Below are positions 7,890-16,220 of a stretch of DNA of 64,000 bases, one piece after another. The first letter of the stretch is position 1; the number at the start of each line of letters is the position of its first letter. Below the pieces are notes generated by a model. That model was given only the letters and a program-made list of their open reading frames with translations. It was not told the DNA's origin and searched no databases. The DNA is from Paludibacteraceae bacterium (GTDB taxonomy: Bacteria > Bacteroidota > Bacteroidia > Bacteroidales > Paludibacteraceae), in contig JAFTXV010000011.1 of the NCBI GenBank assembly GCA_017461505.1, forward strand, positions 124,001 to 188,000. Reading direction: 5' to 3'. The position numbers and the translations under genes were made by a program.

Positions 7890-10028
7890 CTAAACTTTCA
7901 GCGACAGCTGAATCCTTCCTCTTCCTTTATCTATATCTATAACGCGCACGCGTACGTGTTGATGCAGGCTTACCACTTCGTTGGGATTACTGATACGGCG
8001 GTTTGCCATTTCGGATATATGTACCAATCCATCTTTGTGCACACCAATATCTACAAAAGCCCCGAAGTTGGCGATATTAGTTACTATACCAGGCAGTACC
8101 ATGCCCACTTGCAAGTCGTCTATCGTGTGCACGTTCTCATCGAAGTGCCATTCTTCCAACTGTTCACGTGGGTCACGGCTAGGCTTCTCCAACTCACGCA
8201 TGATATCTTGAAGCGTTGGCATTCCCACCTTGTCACTTACGTAGCGTGGCAAATCAATCTTCTCTCGTAGAGTAGCATTGCTCATCAGGTCGCTGACGCT
8301 ACACTTCAAGTCTTTCGCCATCTTCTCCACAATGCTGTAACTCTCAGGGTGTACAGCCGAATTATCTAGAGGATTGTCCGAATTGGTGATTCGCAAGAAT
8401 CCCGCTGCTTGTTCAAAGGTCTTTGCTCCCATTTTAGGCACTTTCAATAGTGCTTTGCGGTTGACAAATGCCCCATTCTCACTGCGATAGTTGACTATAT
8501 TTTGCGCCAAAGCAGGACCTAATCCTGATACATAAGTCAATATATGTTTGCTGGCGGTATTGACATCCACTCCTACGTGGTTCACCACACTTTCAACAGT
8601 CTGTTGCAAACTCTCTCCCAAACGTGCTTGATTGACGTCGTGTTGGTATTGCCCTACGCCAATAGACTTGGGATCAATCTTAACCAATTCAGCCAAAGGA
8701 TCCATCAGTCGTCTGCCAATGGATACGGCTCCACGTACAGTCACATCCTCATCAGGAAACTCCTCTCGTGCTATCTTGCTAGCCGAATACACCGACGCTC
8801 CGCTCTCGCTGACTACAAACACTTGTGGTACTTCATGCCTTATCGCTTCCAAAGCCACTCGCACCATTTGTTCCGTCTCACGAGATGCTGTTCCGTTACC
8901 GATAGCGATAGCTTCAATCTGGTATTGTGCAATGAGTTGCTGCAAAGTCTTGGTCGATGCTACGTTGTTGACAAACACTACGGTGTGGTATAGCAAGTCG
9001 CCTTGTGCGGAGAGCACTACCGTCTTGCATCCAGTGCGGAAACCTGGGTCGAGTGCCAACACGCGCTTTTGTCCAAGGGGTGATTCTAATAGCAATTGGC
9101 GCAAGTTTTGTGCGAATACGCGAATGGCTTCCTCATCCGCTTTTTCTTTACTTGCTGCAGCAAACTCTGTTTCGATGGATGGTTTCAATAATCGCTTGTA
9201 ACTATCCTCCATAGCCAATTCCACTTGATAGGTGGTGTCGCTATTGGTCTTGAGGAATAGTCGCGCCAACTTATCCAATGCCTTTTCGCTATCGGGCGAA
9301 ATATCCACACGAATAAAGCCTTCTGCTTCTGCGCGTCTAATAGCCAACAAACGGTGTGAAGTGATGCGCTTCAGTGGCTCTTTCACGGAGAAATAATCGC
9401 GGTACTTTTGTGCTTCTTCATCCGATTCTTTGCCTTTGACTACTTTGGTGGTCAATAGGGCAGAGTAGGTAAACTCTCGGCGAATACTATTTCTTGCTTG
9501 CTCGTCTTGACTAATCCATTCTGCAATGATGTCGCGTGCACCTTGCAACGCCTTTTCTCGCCTCTCGCCTAATCGCCTAATTGCCTCATCTCCTTCACGT
9601 TTTTGTTCAAAGATTGCTTTCGCCAATGGCTCATATCCTTGTTCGCGGGCTACGTCGGCACGTGTCTTGCGGTGGGGCTTGTAGGGTAGGTAGATATCTT
9701 CCAACTCGGTCAAATCCCACGACTGCTCAATACGTGCTTTCAGTTCTTCGGTCAGTTTACCCTGCTCATCAATGGTCTTGAGAATAGTAGCTTTGCGGTC
9801 ATCAATCTCCAAAAAACGATGATATTCATCGGCAATGGCTGCGATCTGCACTTCATCCAAACTACCTGTCTTCTCCTTACGGTAGCGAGCAATAAATGGA
9901 ATAGTCGCATTATCATTCAATAATGCCACTGTGGCCTCCACTTGCTTCTCCGCAATGCCAATCTTATTTGCTATTAATCCTAAGAACTTCACTTGGTAGT
10001 TTCTTTGATGTTTTTTTAAGTTCTCCAA
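7890..10028 (-). CDS. tex: Tex, RNA-binding transcription accessory protein
   Basis: 712 aa, close to normal Tex length. Seen in order: the N-terminal Tex domain (VEATVALLNDNATIPFIARYRKEKTG), the YqgF-like RNase H-fold domain (RVLALDPGFRTGCKTVVL), helix-hairpin-helix motifs (VGVDVNTASKHILTYVSGLG) and a C-terminal S1 RNA-binding domain (GMVLPGIVTNIANFGAFVDIG). Tex is a cytoplasmic nucleic-acid-binding protein linked to transcription. The ATG at 10028 overlaps purN by 65 bp; an internal non-ATG start nearer LGLIANKIGIAEKQ is possible. A stretch near 9553-9600 (EGDEAIRRLGERR) is made of the octamer repeat found in other genes here, an in-frame insertion. Confidence 0.93.
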   Translation of the reverse strand: MENLKKHQRNYQVKFLGLIANKIGIAEKQVEATVALLNDNATIPFIARYRKEKTGSLDEVQIAAIADEYHRFLEIDDRKATILKTIDEQGKLTEELKARIEQSWDLTELEDIYLPYKPHRKTRADVAREQGYEPLAKAIFEQKREGDEAIRRLGERREKALQGARDIIAEWISQDEQARNSIRREFTYSALLTTKVVKGKESDEEAQKYRDYFSVKEPLKRITSHRLLAIRRAEAEGFIRVDISPDSEKALDKLARLFLKTNSDTTYQVELAMEDSYKRLLKPSIETEFAAASKEKADEEAIRVFAQNLRQLLLESPLGQKRVLALDPGFRTGCKTVVLSAQGDLLYHTVVFVNNVASTKTLQQLIAQYQIEAIAIGNGTASRETEQMVRVALEAIRHEVPQVFVVSESGASVYSASKIAREEFPDEDVTVRGAVSIGRRLMDPLAELVKIDPKSIGVGQYQHDVNQARLGESLQQTVESVVNHVGVDVNTASKHILTYVSGLGPALAQNIVNYRSENGAFVNRKALLKVPKMGAKTFEQAAGFLRITNSDNPLDNSAVHPESYSIVEKMAKDLKCSVSDLMSNATLREKIDLPRYVSDKVGMPTLQDIMRELEKPSRDPREQLEEWHFDENVHTIDDLQVGMVLPGIVTNIANFGAFVDIGVHKDGLVHISEMANRRISNPNEVVSLHQHVRVRVIDIDKGRGRIQLSLKV
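9553..9600. repeat. Octamer repeat inside tex
   Basis: TCGCCTCTCGCCTAATCGCC then TAATTGCCTCATC: 8-bp units GCCTAATC/GCCTCATC in frame with tex. Confidence 0.8.
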
Positions 10029-10560
10029 TCACTTGTGGAAGGAGTAGCTTTTCTTCTATCTGCACGCGTTGTGCCAAAGTGTCTGCTGTATCGTTATCTT
10101 CCACAAACACAGTGGCTTGCGCGATAATGCTGCCGCCATCTACTTCTGCACTTACATAATGCACTGTGCATCCTGCCATTCTGTCGCCTGCTGCTAATAC
10201 TGCTTCTTGCACATGGATGCCATACATACCTTTCCCGCCATGCTTAGGCAATAGCGATGGGTGTATGTTGATGATATGTTGCTCCCATTTTTGGCATATC
10301 CACTCGGGGATGATGGCCAAGAAGCCCGCCAATACGATGAGTTGTATGTGTTTCTCCGTCAGTGCTTGATCTATCTCTTTCCAATCTTTCGATTGTAGGG
10401 TAGGGATCTCTGCAGCTTGTGCACGCTCAAGGGCAACGCATGTGCGATTAGTAACTACTACCCCCACACGATAACCATACTCTTGTTGCTTATTGATCAA
10501 TGCTTGCAGTGTAGTACCATTGCCTGAAGCAAAAACCGCTATGTTTAAAATACTATCCAC
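9964..10560 (-). CDS. purN: Phosphoribosylglycinamide formyltransferase
   Basis: 198 aa. Transfers the formyl group from 10-formyl-THF to GAR in purine synthesis. Motifs: the N-terminal ASGNGTTLQALI phosphate loop, the folate/catalytic segment INIHPSLLPKHGGKGMYG (Asn and His of the catalytic triad) and TVHYVSAEVDGG with the catalytic Asp. The start codon is GTG at 10560, and it shares its first base with the TAG stop of a 37-aa ORF upstream, so translation is coupled. The C-terminus overlaps tex. Confidence 0.93.
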   Translation of the reverse strand: MDSILNIAVFASGNGTTLQALINKQQEYGYRVGVVVTNRTCVALERAQAAEIPTLQSKDWKEIDQALTEKHIQLIVLAGFLAIIPEWICQKWEQHIINIHPSLLPKHGGKGMYGIHVQEAVLAAGDRMAGCTVHYVSAEVDGGSIIAQATVFVEDNDTADTLAQRVQIEEKLLLPQVIGELKKTSKKLPSEVLRINSK

Positions 10561-10673
10561 TAATGTCCACGTACAAATACACCTTCAGTTTGATTATCTA
10601 CAAAGCAGCATTCTTCTGAATGTTCTTCAGCAAACGCTGCCTGTTGTTCTTGTATATATTCCTCGTAAGTCAT
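10560..10673 (-). CDS. 37-aa ORF linking pheT and purN
   Basis: The ATG at 10673-10671 overlaps the pheT stop (TGATG) and the TAG at 10562-10560 overlaps the GTG of purN (TAGTG). The protein starts MTYEEYIQEQQAAFAEEHSE, is acidic, and contains an adjacent Cys-Cys pair followed by a Val/Gly-rich tail. Overlaps of one base at both ends are typical of translational coupling, which argues that the ORF is translated. The family is not recognised. It could be a small regulator or only a coupling device. Confidence 0.6.
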   Translation of the reverse strand: MTYEEYIQEQQAAFAEEHSEECCFVDNQTEGVFVRGH

Positions 10674-13201
10674 CAACGAAGTTTTGCGTCAAATTTCTCC
10701 TCGAATACTTTCTGCAATTTCGCCATGATAGCTTCTATCTGCTTATCCTTCAATGTGTTCTCAGTATCTTGCAAGATAAATGACAACGCGTAACTCTTCT
10801 TGCCTGCTTCTAGGTTCTTGCCTTCATATACATCGAAGAGATTGACTGCTTTCAGCAGTTTCTTCTCCGTTGCTATAGCTGCCTTAGCGAGGTCTGCGAA
10901 TTTCACCGACTTATCCACAAGGAGTGCGAAATCTCGTTTCACCTCAGGGAACTTAGGCAAGTCATTGATAACGGGCTTGTATTGCTTGTTGAGCTTCAAG
11001 AGCATGCTCCAATCCAAGTCTGCATAATATACAGGATTATCAATATCGAATGCCTTGAGCAGTTTGCTGTTCACCACGCCCATCATACCAATCTGTTTGC
11101 CGTTAGGCGCTTTGATTACCAATCCATCCGCGCATAACTCACTCTCGAGTGGTTCGAGGAGGCAGTTGTCAATATTTACGCCCAAACGACGAAGCACATT
11201 GTTCACATACGCACGGAGAGTATAGAAAGAGGTCTTCTCCTCTTTTTGTACCCATGATTGCGTGCTCTTGTTACCTGTCAACCACAATGCCAAGTGTGGC
11301 TCTTCGCTGTACGCATAGAGTGGGTCATACTCCCATCTTGGGTCTTTGGCTTGACGGTCAGCAATTTTCTGTGCGTTGTAATGGTAGCAGTTGCCAAACT
11401 CATAGAACTTCAGGTCGGCGTTCTTGCGGTTGGCATTGCGTTGGATACTCTCCAAACCACCAAAGAGTAAGGTCTGACGCATCACGCCCAAGTCTTGACT
11501 CAGTGGGTTCATGATCTTCACACAGCTATCCAACGACAATCCTTCTAATGGCTCGTAGTACGACACCTTGGTGAGCGAGTTATTCAATATCTCATTGAAT
11601 CCTTGAGCAGTCAATTGCTCTGATATACGAATCTGTAATGCCACTGGGTTGGGCTTTGGATTGTAGCTGAGCGAGGTGTTGAGTTTCTCAGGGAACTCCA
11701 CGTTGTTGTAGCCATAGATACGCAAGATATCTTCCACCACGTCGCACTCGCGTTGTACATCCACGCGGTAGCGAGGCACACCCAGTAGCCATGTCTTACC
11801 CTCTTTGCTCAGTATCTCTACCTCCATAGCACGGAGGATACGCTCGATGAGTTCTTCGCCCAACTCCTTACCAATCAAGGCATGTGCACGGTCGATATTG
11901 AACTCTACTGGGAATGGTGCAAAGTATTTCTCGTCTTTAACCTCTAACCCTTCACCTTTAACCTCATCTACTATCTCCATTGCAATTTCACCACCTGCTA
12001 CCTCTTGAATCAGCAGTGCGCAACGCTTCAATACATAGAGTGTGTTATTAGGGTCGCATCCACGTTCATAGCGGAAGCTAGCATCGGTAGATAATTGATG
12101 ACGACGAGCGGTCTTGCGTATGCTCACGGGGTCAAAGTATGCGCTCTCCAAGAAGACATTGGTGGTCGTCTCTGATATACCTGAGTCTTGTCCGCCAAAC
12201 ACACCTGCGATACACATTGGCTCCTCGGCGTTGCAAATCATCAAATCAGCGGCTGAGAGGGTACGCTCTACGCCATCCAAGGTCACGAACTTCTGACCTT
12301 CGGTAGCGTTCTTCACAATCACTTTATTGCCTTTGATCTTATCTGCATCAAAAGAGTGGAGTGCTTGTCCCATCTCGTGTAGCACGAAGTTAGTCACGTC
12401 CACCACGTTGTTGATTGGGCGAATACCGATGGTGTTGAGGGCTTTCTTCAGCCAGTCTGGCGACTCTTTGATGGTCACACCCTTGATACTCACACCCGTA
12501 TAACGTGGGCATGCATCAGCATTCTCCACCACTACCTCAATAGGCAAGGCATTGCTTTGTACAGCAAATCCCTCCACAGAGGGTTTTTCTAGCCTTATCA
12601 CCTTATCGCCTTCTCGCCTTCTTGCCTCATAATACGCATACAAGTCGCGTGCTACGCCATAGTGACTAGCACCGTCAGCACGGTTAGGAGTGATATCTAC
12701 CTCAATCAATGTATCATCTTCCACTCCAAAATACTCCTTAGCAGGCATACCTACTGGCGTATCGGCTGGCAATACCATAATACCGTCGTGACTCGTGCCT
12801 ACACCAATCTCGTCTTCTGCACAGATCATACCCAACGACTCTTCGCCACGGATCTTGCCTTTCTTGATAGTGAACTTCTCATCGCCGTCGTAGAGCACAG
12901 TGCCTACGGTAGCTACAATCACTTTCTGTCCAGCAGCCACGTTAGGCGCACCACAAACGATTTGCAATGGCTCTGCATCGGGTGCTACGCGAGTAGTTGT
13001 GATATGCAGGTGGTCAGAGTTTGGATGATCTACGCAGGTGATGACTTCACCTACTACCAATCCTTCCAAACCCCCTTTAATGGTTTGTACTTTCTCCACT
13101 TTTCCAACTTCCAAACCAATAGAAGTCAGTATTTTTGCCACTTCTTCAGCACTATCATTCAGTGCAATATAGCGTTTAAGCCAATTATAGGATATATTCA
13201 T
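10673..13201 (-). CDS. pheT: Phenylalanyl-tRNA synthetase beta subunit
   Basis: 842 aa. Charges tRNA-Phe together with PheS. Domains in order: N-terminal B1, EMAP/OB-type tRNA-binding domain (VVGEVITCVDHPNSDHLHI), B3/B4 editing domain (IEVDITPNRADGASHYGVARDLYAYYEAR), B5, the catalytic-like core and the C-terminal anticodon-binding fold (FPEVKRDFALLVDKSVKF). It is slightly longer than the usual length because of two repeat-derived inserts: EARRREGDKVIRLEKPS (near 12592-12632) and EVKGEGLEVKDEKY (near 11936-11967). Both are in frame at domain edges. It starts 21 bp after the C1 peptidase gene and is probably co-transcribed with it. Confidence 0.95.
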   Translation of the reverse strand: MNISYNWLKRYIALNDSAEEVAKILTSIGLEVGKVEKVQTIKGGLEGLVVGEVITCVDHPNSDHLHITTTRVAPDAEPLQIVCGAPNVAAGQKVIVATVGTVLYDGDEKFTIKKGKIRGEESLGMICAEDEIGVGTSHDGIMVLPADTPVGMPAKEYFGVEDDTLIEVDITPNRADGASHYGVARDLYAYYEARRREGDKVIRLEKPSVEGFAVQSNALPIEVVVENADACPRYTGVSIKGVTIKESPDWLKKALNTIGIRPINNVVDVTNFVLHEMGQALHSFDADKIKGNKVIVKNATEGQKFVTLDGVERTLSAADLMICNAEEPMCIAGVFGGQDSGISETTTNVFLESAYFDPVSIRKTARRHQLSTDASFRYERGCDPNNTLYVLKRCALLIQEVAGGEIAMEIVDEVKGEGLEVKDEKYFAPFPVEFNIDRAHALIGKELGEELIERILRAMEVEILSKEGKTWLLGVPRYRVDVQRECDVVEDILRIYGYNNVEFPEKLNTSLSYNPKPNPVALQIRISEQLTAQGFNEILNNSLTKVSYYEPLEGLSLDSCVKIMNPLSQDLGVMRQTLLFGGLESIQRNANRKNADLKFYEFGNCYHYNAQKIADRQAKDPRWEYDPLYAYSEEPHLALWLTGNKSTQSWVQKEEKTSFYTLRAYVNNVLRRLGVNIDNCLLEPLESELCADGLVIKAPNGKQIGMMGVVNSKLLKAFDIDNPVYYADLDWSMLLKLNKQYKPVINDLPKFPEVKRDFALLVDKSVKFADLAKAAIATEKKLLKAVNLFDVYEGKNLEAGKKSYALSFILQDTENTLKDKQIEAIMAKLQKVFEEKFDAKLR
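12590..12632. repeat. Octamer repeat inside pheT
   Basis: CCTTATCACCTTATCGCCTT, CTCGCCTTCTTGCCTC in frame with pheT (EARRREGDKVIRL). Confidence 0.8.
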
Positions 13202-13222
13202 AATGTTTTGATTTATTCTAAA

Positions 13223-14437
13223 TTAAATACCTAATTTCTTGCGAATCTCTTTTGGAATAGCATTCTTGTGAACGAGCACATCGTTGGTCTTGTATTGCAT
13301 ATATGCCTCAGATACATACCAAATACCCTTGTATTCGCTTCTCTTCGTGCCCCAGGAGTTCTTCACCATGTAGTAGCGTTTGCCATTTTGGTCTTTTGCC
13401 GTACCAAATATCTGCATACCGTGGTCGTCGGTGTTTTCCCAACTGTCATAAGCTGCTTGGCGCATCTCTTGGGTGATAACCTTCTCTGGCAAAGGCTTCT
13501 TGGTCAGTTCTTCACGTTTGTCTGTTGCGGAAAGCCCTAACCAACGAGCAGCATCACTGCCTGTCAAATCGACAGCTTTCTCCTCTTCTGGCACTACGCC
13601 CAGTCCCTTGCGGGTAAAGCATATCTCGCTCACATCAGCACCCCAAGCTAAGGTATAACCTTTGGCCAAGGCATTGTCAATAATTGCCATCATCTCTTCC
13701 ATAGGTACATTATACATCTGATCCATACGCCAGTTATCAGGTACCTCAAGGGCAAAAGTGGTGTAATAAGGATGGTGGGTATAGCTGGTGATGCTTACAT
13801 AGTCATCTGCATTCAATCCCAATTCCTCCGCAAAAGATTTTGGAGTATATTCCTTGCCATTGTAGGTGAAAGTCTCAGGGCACTCGCCGAGATAGGTGTC
13901 ATATACTGCGGTAAGCGCTTTCTTCCATACAGGAGTCAGTTTCTTCAAGCCGCTATTGGTCACGGCTTTCACTACGCCACCTGCAATGGCATCCAACTCT
14001 GCATGAACTGGCAATGTATCCGCAGGAGTGCTGCCGTATTGAATACCAGGCATCACTTCTTGTGGAACCATACCATAGTTCTTCAAACAGTAAATCACAT
14101 CATATGCCGAACCACCAGGAGCAAACTCTGCGGTGCCATACATACGCACAGAGTACTCGGCGCGATCAAGCATCGTGTGATGCACCACAAACATCTCACT
14201 CAAGTCATACTCGCCTTTGCCCATACGCAATAGCTCACTCTCCAAAAAACCGATGGTAGAGTAACTCCAGCAGGTGCTACTGCGGTTTTGATCTTTTACA
14301 GGCGTGATAGCTATACTATCTATTGTGGTGAAGCGAAAACCTTCAGTACTATCGCTTGGTGTTTCTGTGTTATCAACTTGTGCTGCTAGACTCATACTCA
14401 TTGCACAAACTGCGAAGGAAAAGAGAATCTTTTTCAT
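13223..14437 (-). CDS. Secreted C1 (bleomycin hydrolase-type) cysteine peptidase
   Basis: 404 aa with a signal peptide (MKKILFSFAVCAMSMSLAAQ). A papain-like C1B fold is clear from the catalytic-Cys motif VKDQNRSSTCWSYSTIGFLE, the His segment DDHGMQIFGTAKDQNGKRYY and the Asn motif MVKNSWG. Bacteroidota have periplasmic or secreted PepC/C1-like peptidases of this type. It lacks a T9SS tag, so a periplasmic location is likely. It lies just upstream of pheT and is preceded by a 12-bp tandem-repeat array. Confidence 0.88.
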   Translation of the reverse strand: MKKILFSFAVCAMSMSLAAQVDNTETPSDSTEGFRFTTIDSIAITPVKDQNRSSTCWSYSTIGFLESELLRMGKGEYDLSEMFVVHHTMLDRAEYSVRMYGTAEFAPGGSAYDVIYCLKNYGMVPQEVMPGIQYGSTPADTLPVHAELDAIAGGVVKAVTNSGLKKLTPVWKKALTAVYDTYLGECPETFTYNGKEYTPKSFAEELGLNADDYVSITSYTHHPYYTTFALEVPDNWRMDQMYNVPMEEMMAIIDNALAKGYTLAWGADVSEICFTRKGLGVVPEEEKAVDLTGSDAARWLGLSATDKREELTKKPLPEKVITQEMRQAAYDSWENTDDHGMQIFGTAKDQNGKRYYMVKNSWGTKRSEYKGIWYVSEAYMQYKTNDVLVHKNAIPKEIRKKLGI

Positions 14438-14505
14438 AAATTTTCTATTTTGTTGTTGTTATATTTGTTTCTTGTTGCCTTTTACATGCCCCTTATACGC
14501 CCCTT

Positions 14506-14600
14506 ACTTCCATCGGAACCTCATCGGAACCTCATCGGAATCTCATCGGAACCTCATAGGGACTTCGCCGTATCGTCACTATACCTTCACCGATACTCCA
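14506..14600. repeat. 12-bp tandem repeat array (CATCGGAACCTC type)
   Basis: A run of 12-bp units such as CATCGGAACCTC, with later units diverged (CATAGGGACTTC). It fills the gap between the C1 peptidase and prfB. The same unit recurs near 43698-43735, 46230-46262 and 49098-49152, so it is a dispersed family rather than a local duplication. Confidence 0.7.
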
Positions 14601-14608
14601 TAGGGTCA

Positions 14609-15715
14609 TTAATCTGGAAATTCCATCAAATATGCTTTGATAAACTCGTCGATATCGCCATCCATCACAGCATTCACATTGCTGGTTTGGTAATTCGTGC
14701 GATGGTCTTTCACGCGGCGGTCATCAAAGACGTAACTGCGTATCTGGCTTCCCCATTCAATCTTTTTCTTACCTGCTTCCACTTTGGCAGCCGCTTGACG
14801 ACGTTTCTCCAATTCCAACTCATACAACTGACTACGCAAGTGGCGCAGTGCATTCTCGCGGTTCTTGGGCTGGTCACGGGTCTCGGTATTTTCAATCACT
14901 ATCTCGTCTGGCTGATTAGTCAGCGGGTTAATGAACTTATAGTGCAAACGCACACCTGATTCCACTTTGTTGACGTTCTGTCCACCTGCACCTGAAGAAC
15001 GGAACGTATCCCATGAGATAGCAGAAGGATCTACTTGAATATCTATCGTATCATCAATCAATGGCACCACAAACACCGACGCAAACGAAGTCATACGCTT
15101 GCCTTGCGCATTGTATGGACTCACGCGAACAAGACGGTGTACACCATTCTCCGACTTTAGGTAACCATATGCCATATCGCCTTCGATATTGAAGGTCACG
15201 GTCTTGATACCTGCTTCATCGCCTTCTTGCAAGTTGGCAATAGTCACTTTGTAGTCGTGCTTCTCGCAATAGCGTTGATAGAGACGCATCAATTGCTCGG
15301 CCCAGTCTTGGGCTTCCGTACCACCAGCACCCGAAACGATCTTCAGTACGGCAGGCATCTGGTCTTCCTCGTGGGATAGCATATTCTTCATCTCGAGCGC
15401 TTCCACTTCTTTCAGAGCATGAGCATATGCTGCATCTACCTCATCTTCAGTCACCAATTCCTCTTTGCAGTAGTCAAAGGCCAATTGCAATTCTTCTGTG
15501 GCTGCACGCACACCTTCATAACCTTCAATCCAAGCTTTGATGCTTTTTACTTTTCGCATTTGTGCTTCTGCAGCTTTCGCATCTTCCCAAAAGCCAGGAT
15601 CCTGGGTACGAAGTTCTTCTTCCTCGAGTTGTACGCGCTTCTCGTCAATAGCCAAGTATTGCTTGAGCTTGTCCGCACGTTGTTGAATCTCTTTTAATTG
15701 TTCTATTGTTATCAT
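14609..15715 (-). CDS. prfB: Peptide chain release factor 2
   Basis: 368 aa, full length. Ends translation at UGA/UAA. The GGQ motif is in RSSGAGGQNVNKVESGVRLHY-like sequence, and the stop-codon-recognition tripeptide reads SPY (VRVSPYNAQGKRMTSFAS) where E. coli has SPF. The reading frame is continuous through QYLAIDEKR, the place where E. coli and many bacteria have the in-frame UGA and +1 frameshift, so autoregulatory frameshifting is absent. The gene has its own promoter at 15836-15866 and a 110-bp leader made entirely of TTTTCAG-type repeats. Confidence 0.95.
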   Translation of the reverse strand: MITIEQLKEIQQRADKLKQYLAIDEKRVQLEEEELRTQDPGFWEDAKAAEAQMRKVKSIKAWIEGYEGVRAATEELQLAFDYCKEELVTEDEVDAAYAHALKEVEALEMKNMLSHEEDQMPAVLKIVSGAGGTEAQDWAEQLMRLYQRYCEKHDYKVTIANLQEGDEAGIKTVTFNIEGDMAYGYLKSENGVHRLVRVSPYNAQGKRMTSFASVFVVPLIDDTIDIQVDPSAISWDTFRSSGAGGQNVNKVESGVRLHYKFINPLTNQPDEIVIENTETRDQPKNRENALRHLRSQLYELELEKRRQAAAKVEAGKKKIEWGSQIRSYVFDDRRVKDHRTNYQTSNVNAVMDGDIDEFIKAYLMEFPD

Positions 15716-15829
15716 ATGTTTTCAGTTTTCACCTTTCCGTTTTCCGTTTTCCGTTTTCAGTTTTCACCTTTCCGTTTTCACTTTTCAGTTTTCAGTTTTC
15801 AGTTTTCAGTTTTCAGTTTCCCAAAAAAG
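15716..15829. repeat. Low-complexity TTTTCAG/TTTTCCG repeat in prfB leader
   Basis: Imperfect direct repeats of units such as TTTTCAG, TTTTCCG and TTTTCACC run without interruption from the prfB start codon to just before its promoter. A short relative is at 26043-26070, where it forms the end of the O-methyltransferase gene. In the prfB mRNA the region is purine-rich (CTGAAAA) and is expected to be unstructured. Confidence 0.8.
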
Positions 15830-15835
15830 TGGGTG

Positions 15836-15866
15836 CAAAGGTACAAAAAAAAACGCACATACGCAA
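15836..15866 (-). promoter_or_regulatory. Bacteroidota promoter for prfB
   Basis: On the - strand, TTG (15866-15864), 20 bp, then TACCTTTG (15843-15836). This matches the Bacteroidota sigma-A pattern and lies about 120 bp before the prfB start codon, directly after the terminator of the candidate small RNA. Confidence 0.75.
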
Positions 15867-15886
15867 GCGAACGAGCATATTTTATT

Positions 15887-16105
15887 GAAAAAGATAGATT
15901 TCATCTATCATATAATCACACTACCGCTCACAGGGAACTTGCTCTTGAGTGAGTGGTAGTGTGATTAGAAGGAAGGCAAAGCCGTATTTTCAACAAAATA
16001 TGTGAGTGAATCTGAAGTATGGGCTGCGTAGGGTGGCAGTAGCTACGGGGGAATGTTGGAAAATTCGTTCGAGCATAGCGAGATTGAATTGTTTTCAACA
16101 GGCAG
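15887..16105 (-). ncRNA. Candidate structured small RNA, about 219 nt
   Basis: A complete transcription unit without a credible ORF: promoter (16111-16141), several stem-loops, intrinsic terminator (15888-15909). Stem 1: 16054-16066 with 16086-16100 (TGTTGGAAAATTC against GAATTGTTTTCAACA, small bulges). Stem 2: CGTAG (16027-16031) with CTACG (16043-16047). Stem 3: arms 15914-15931 and 15949-15966, 17 of 18 positions pairing (AATCACACTACC against GGTAGTGTGATT). The length would suit 6S RNA or another housekeeping RNA, but I could not match any family. It is transcribed toward prfB but ends before the prfB promoter. Confidence 0.5.
15888..15909 (-). terminator. Intrinsic terminator of the candidate small RNA
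   Basis: On the - strand, GATAGAT-GAA-ATCTATC is followed directly by TTTTTC. A perfect 7-bp stem with a 3-nt loop, placed just before the prfB promoter. Confidence 0.7.
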
Positions 16106-16110
16106 ATGTC

Positions 16111-16141
16111 CGAAGGTACAAAAAAAAATCGATATATGCAA
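16111..16141 (-). promoter_or_regulatory. Promoter of the candidate small RNA
   Basis: TTG (16141-16139), exactly 20 bp, TACCTTCG (16118-16111) on the - strand. Only one base differs from the TAnnTTTG consensus. No gene starts downstream before the terminator at 15888-15909. Confidence 0.6.
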
Positions 16142-16159
16142 ATATTTTATTATATGAAA

Positions 16160-16194
16160 TAATAAGCCGAGGATATTTCTATCTTCGGCTTATC
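16160..16194 (-). terminator. Terminator of the six-gene envelope operon
   Basis: ATAAGCCGA (16162-16170) pairs with TCGGCTTAT (16185-16193) and is followed on the - strand by the T-rich run TATTTCATATAATA. It lies 27 bp after the stop codon of the acyltransferase gene. Confidence 0.6.
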
Positions 16195-16220
16195 ATCCAT
16201 ACATAAAAGGATTCTTTATT

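Noticed and set aside
8632-9201. 189-codon frame opposite tex
   Set aside because: It is a Ser-rich shadow of the conserved Tex coding frame, with no independent signal.
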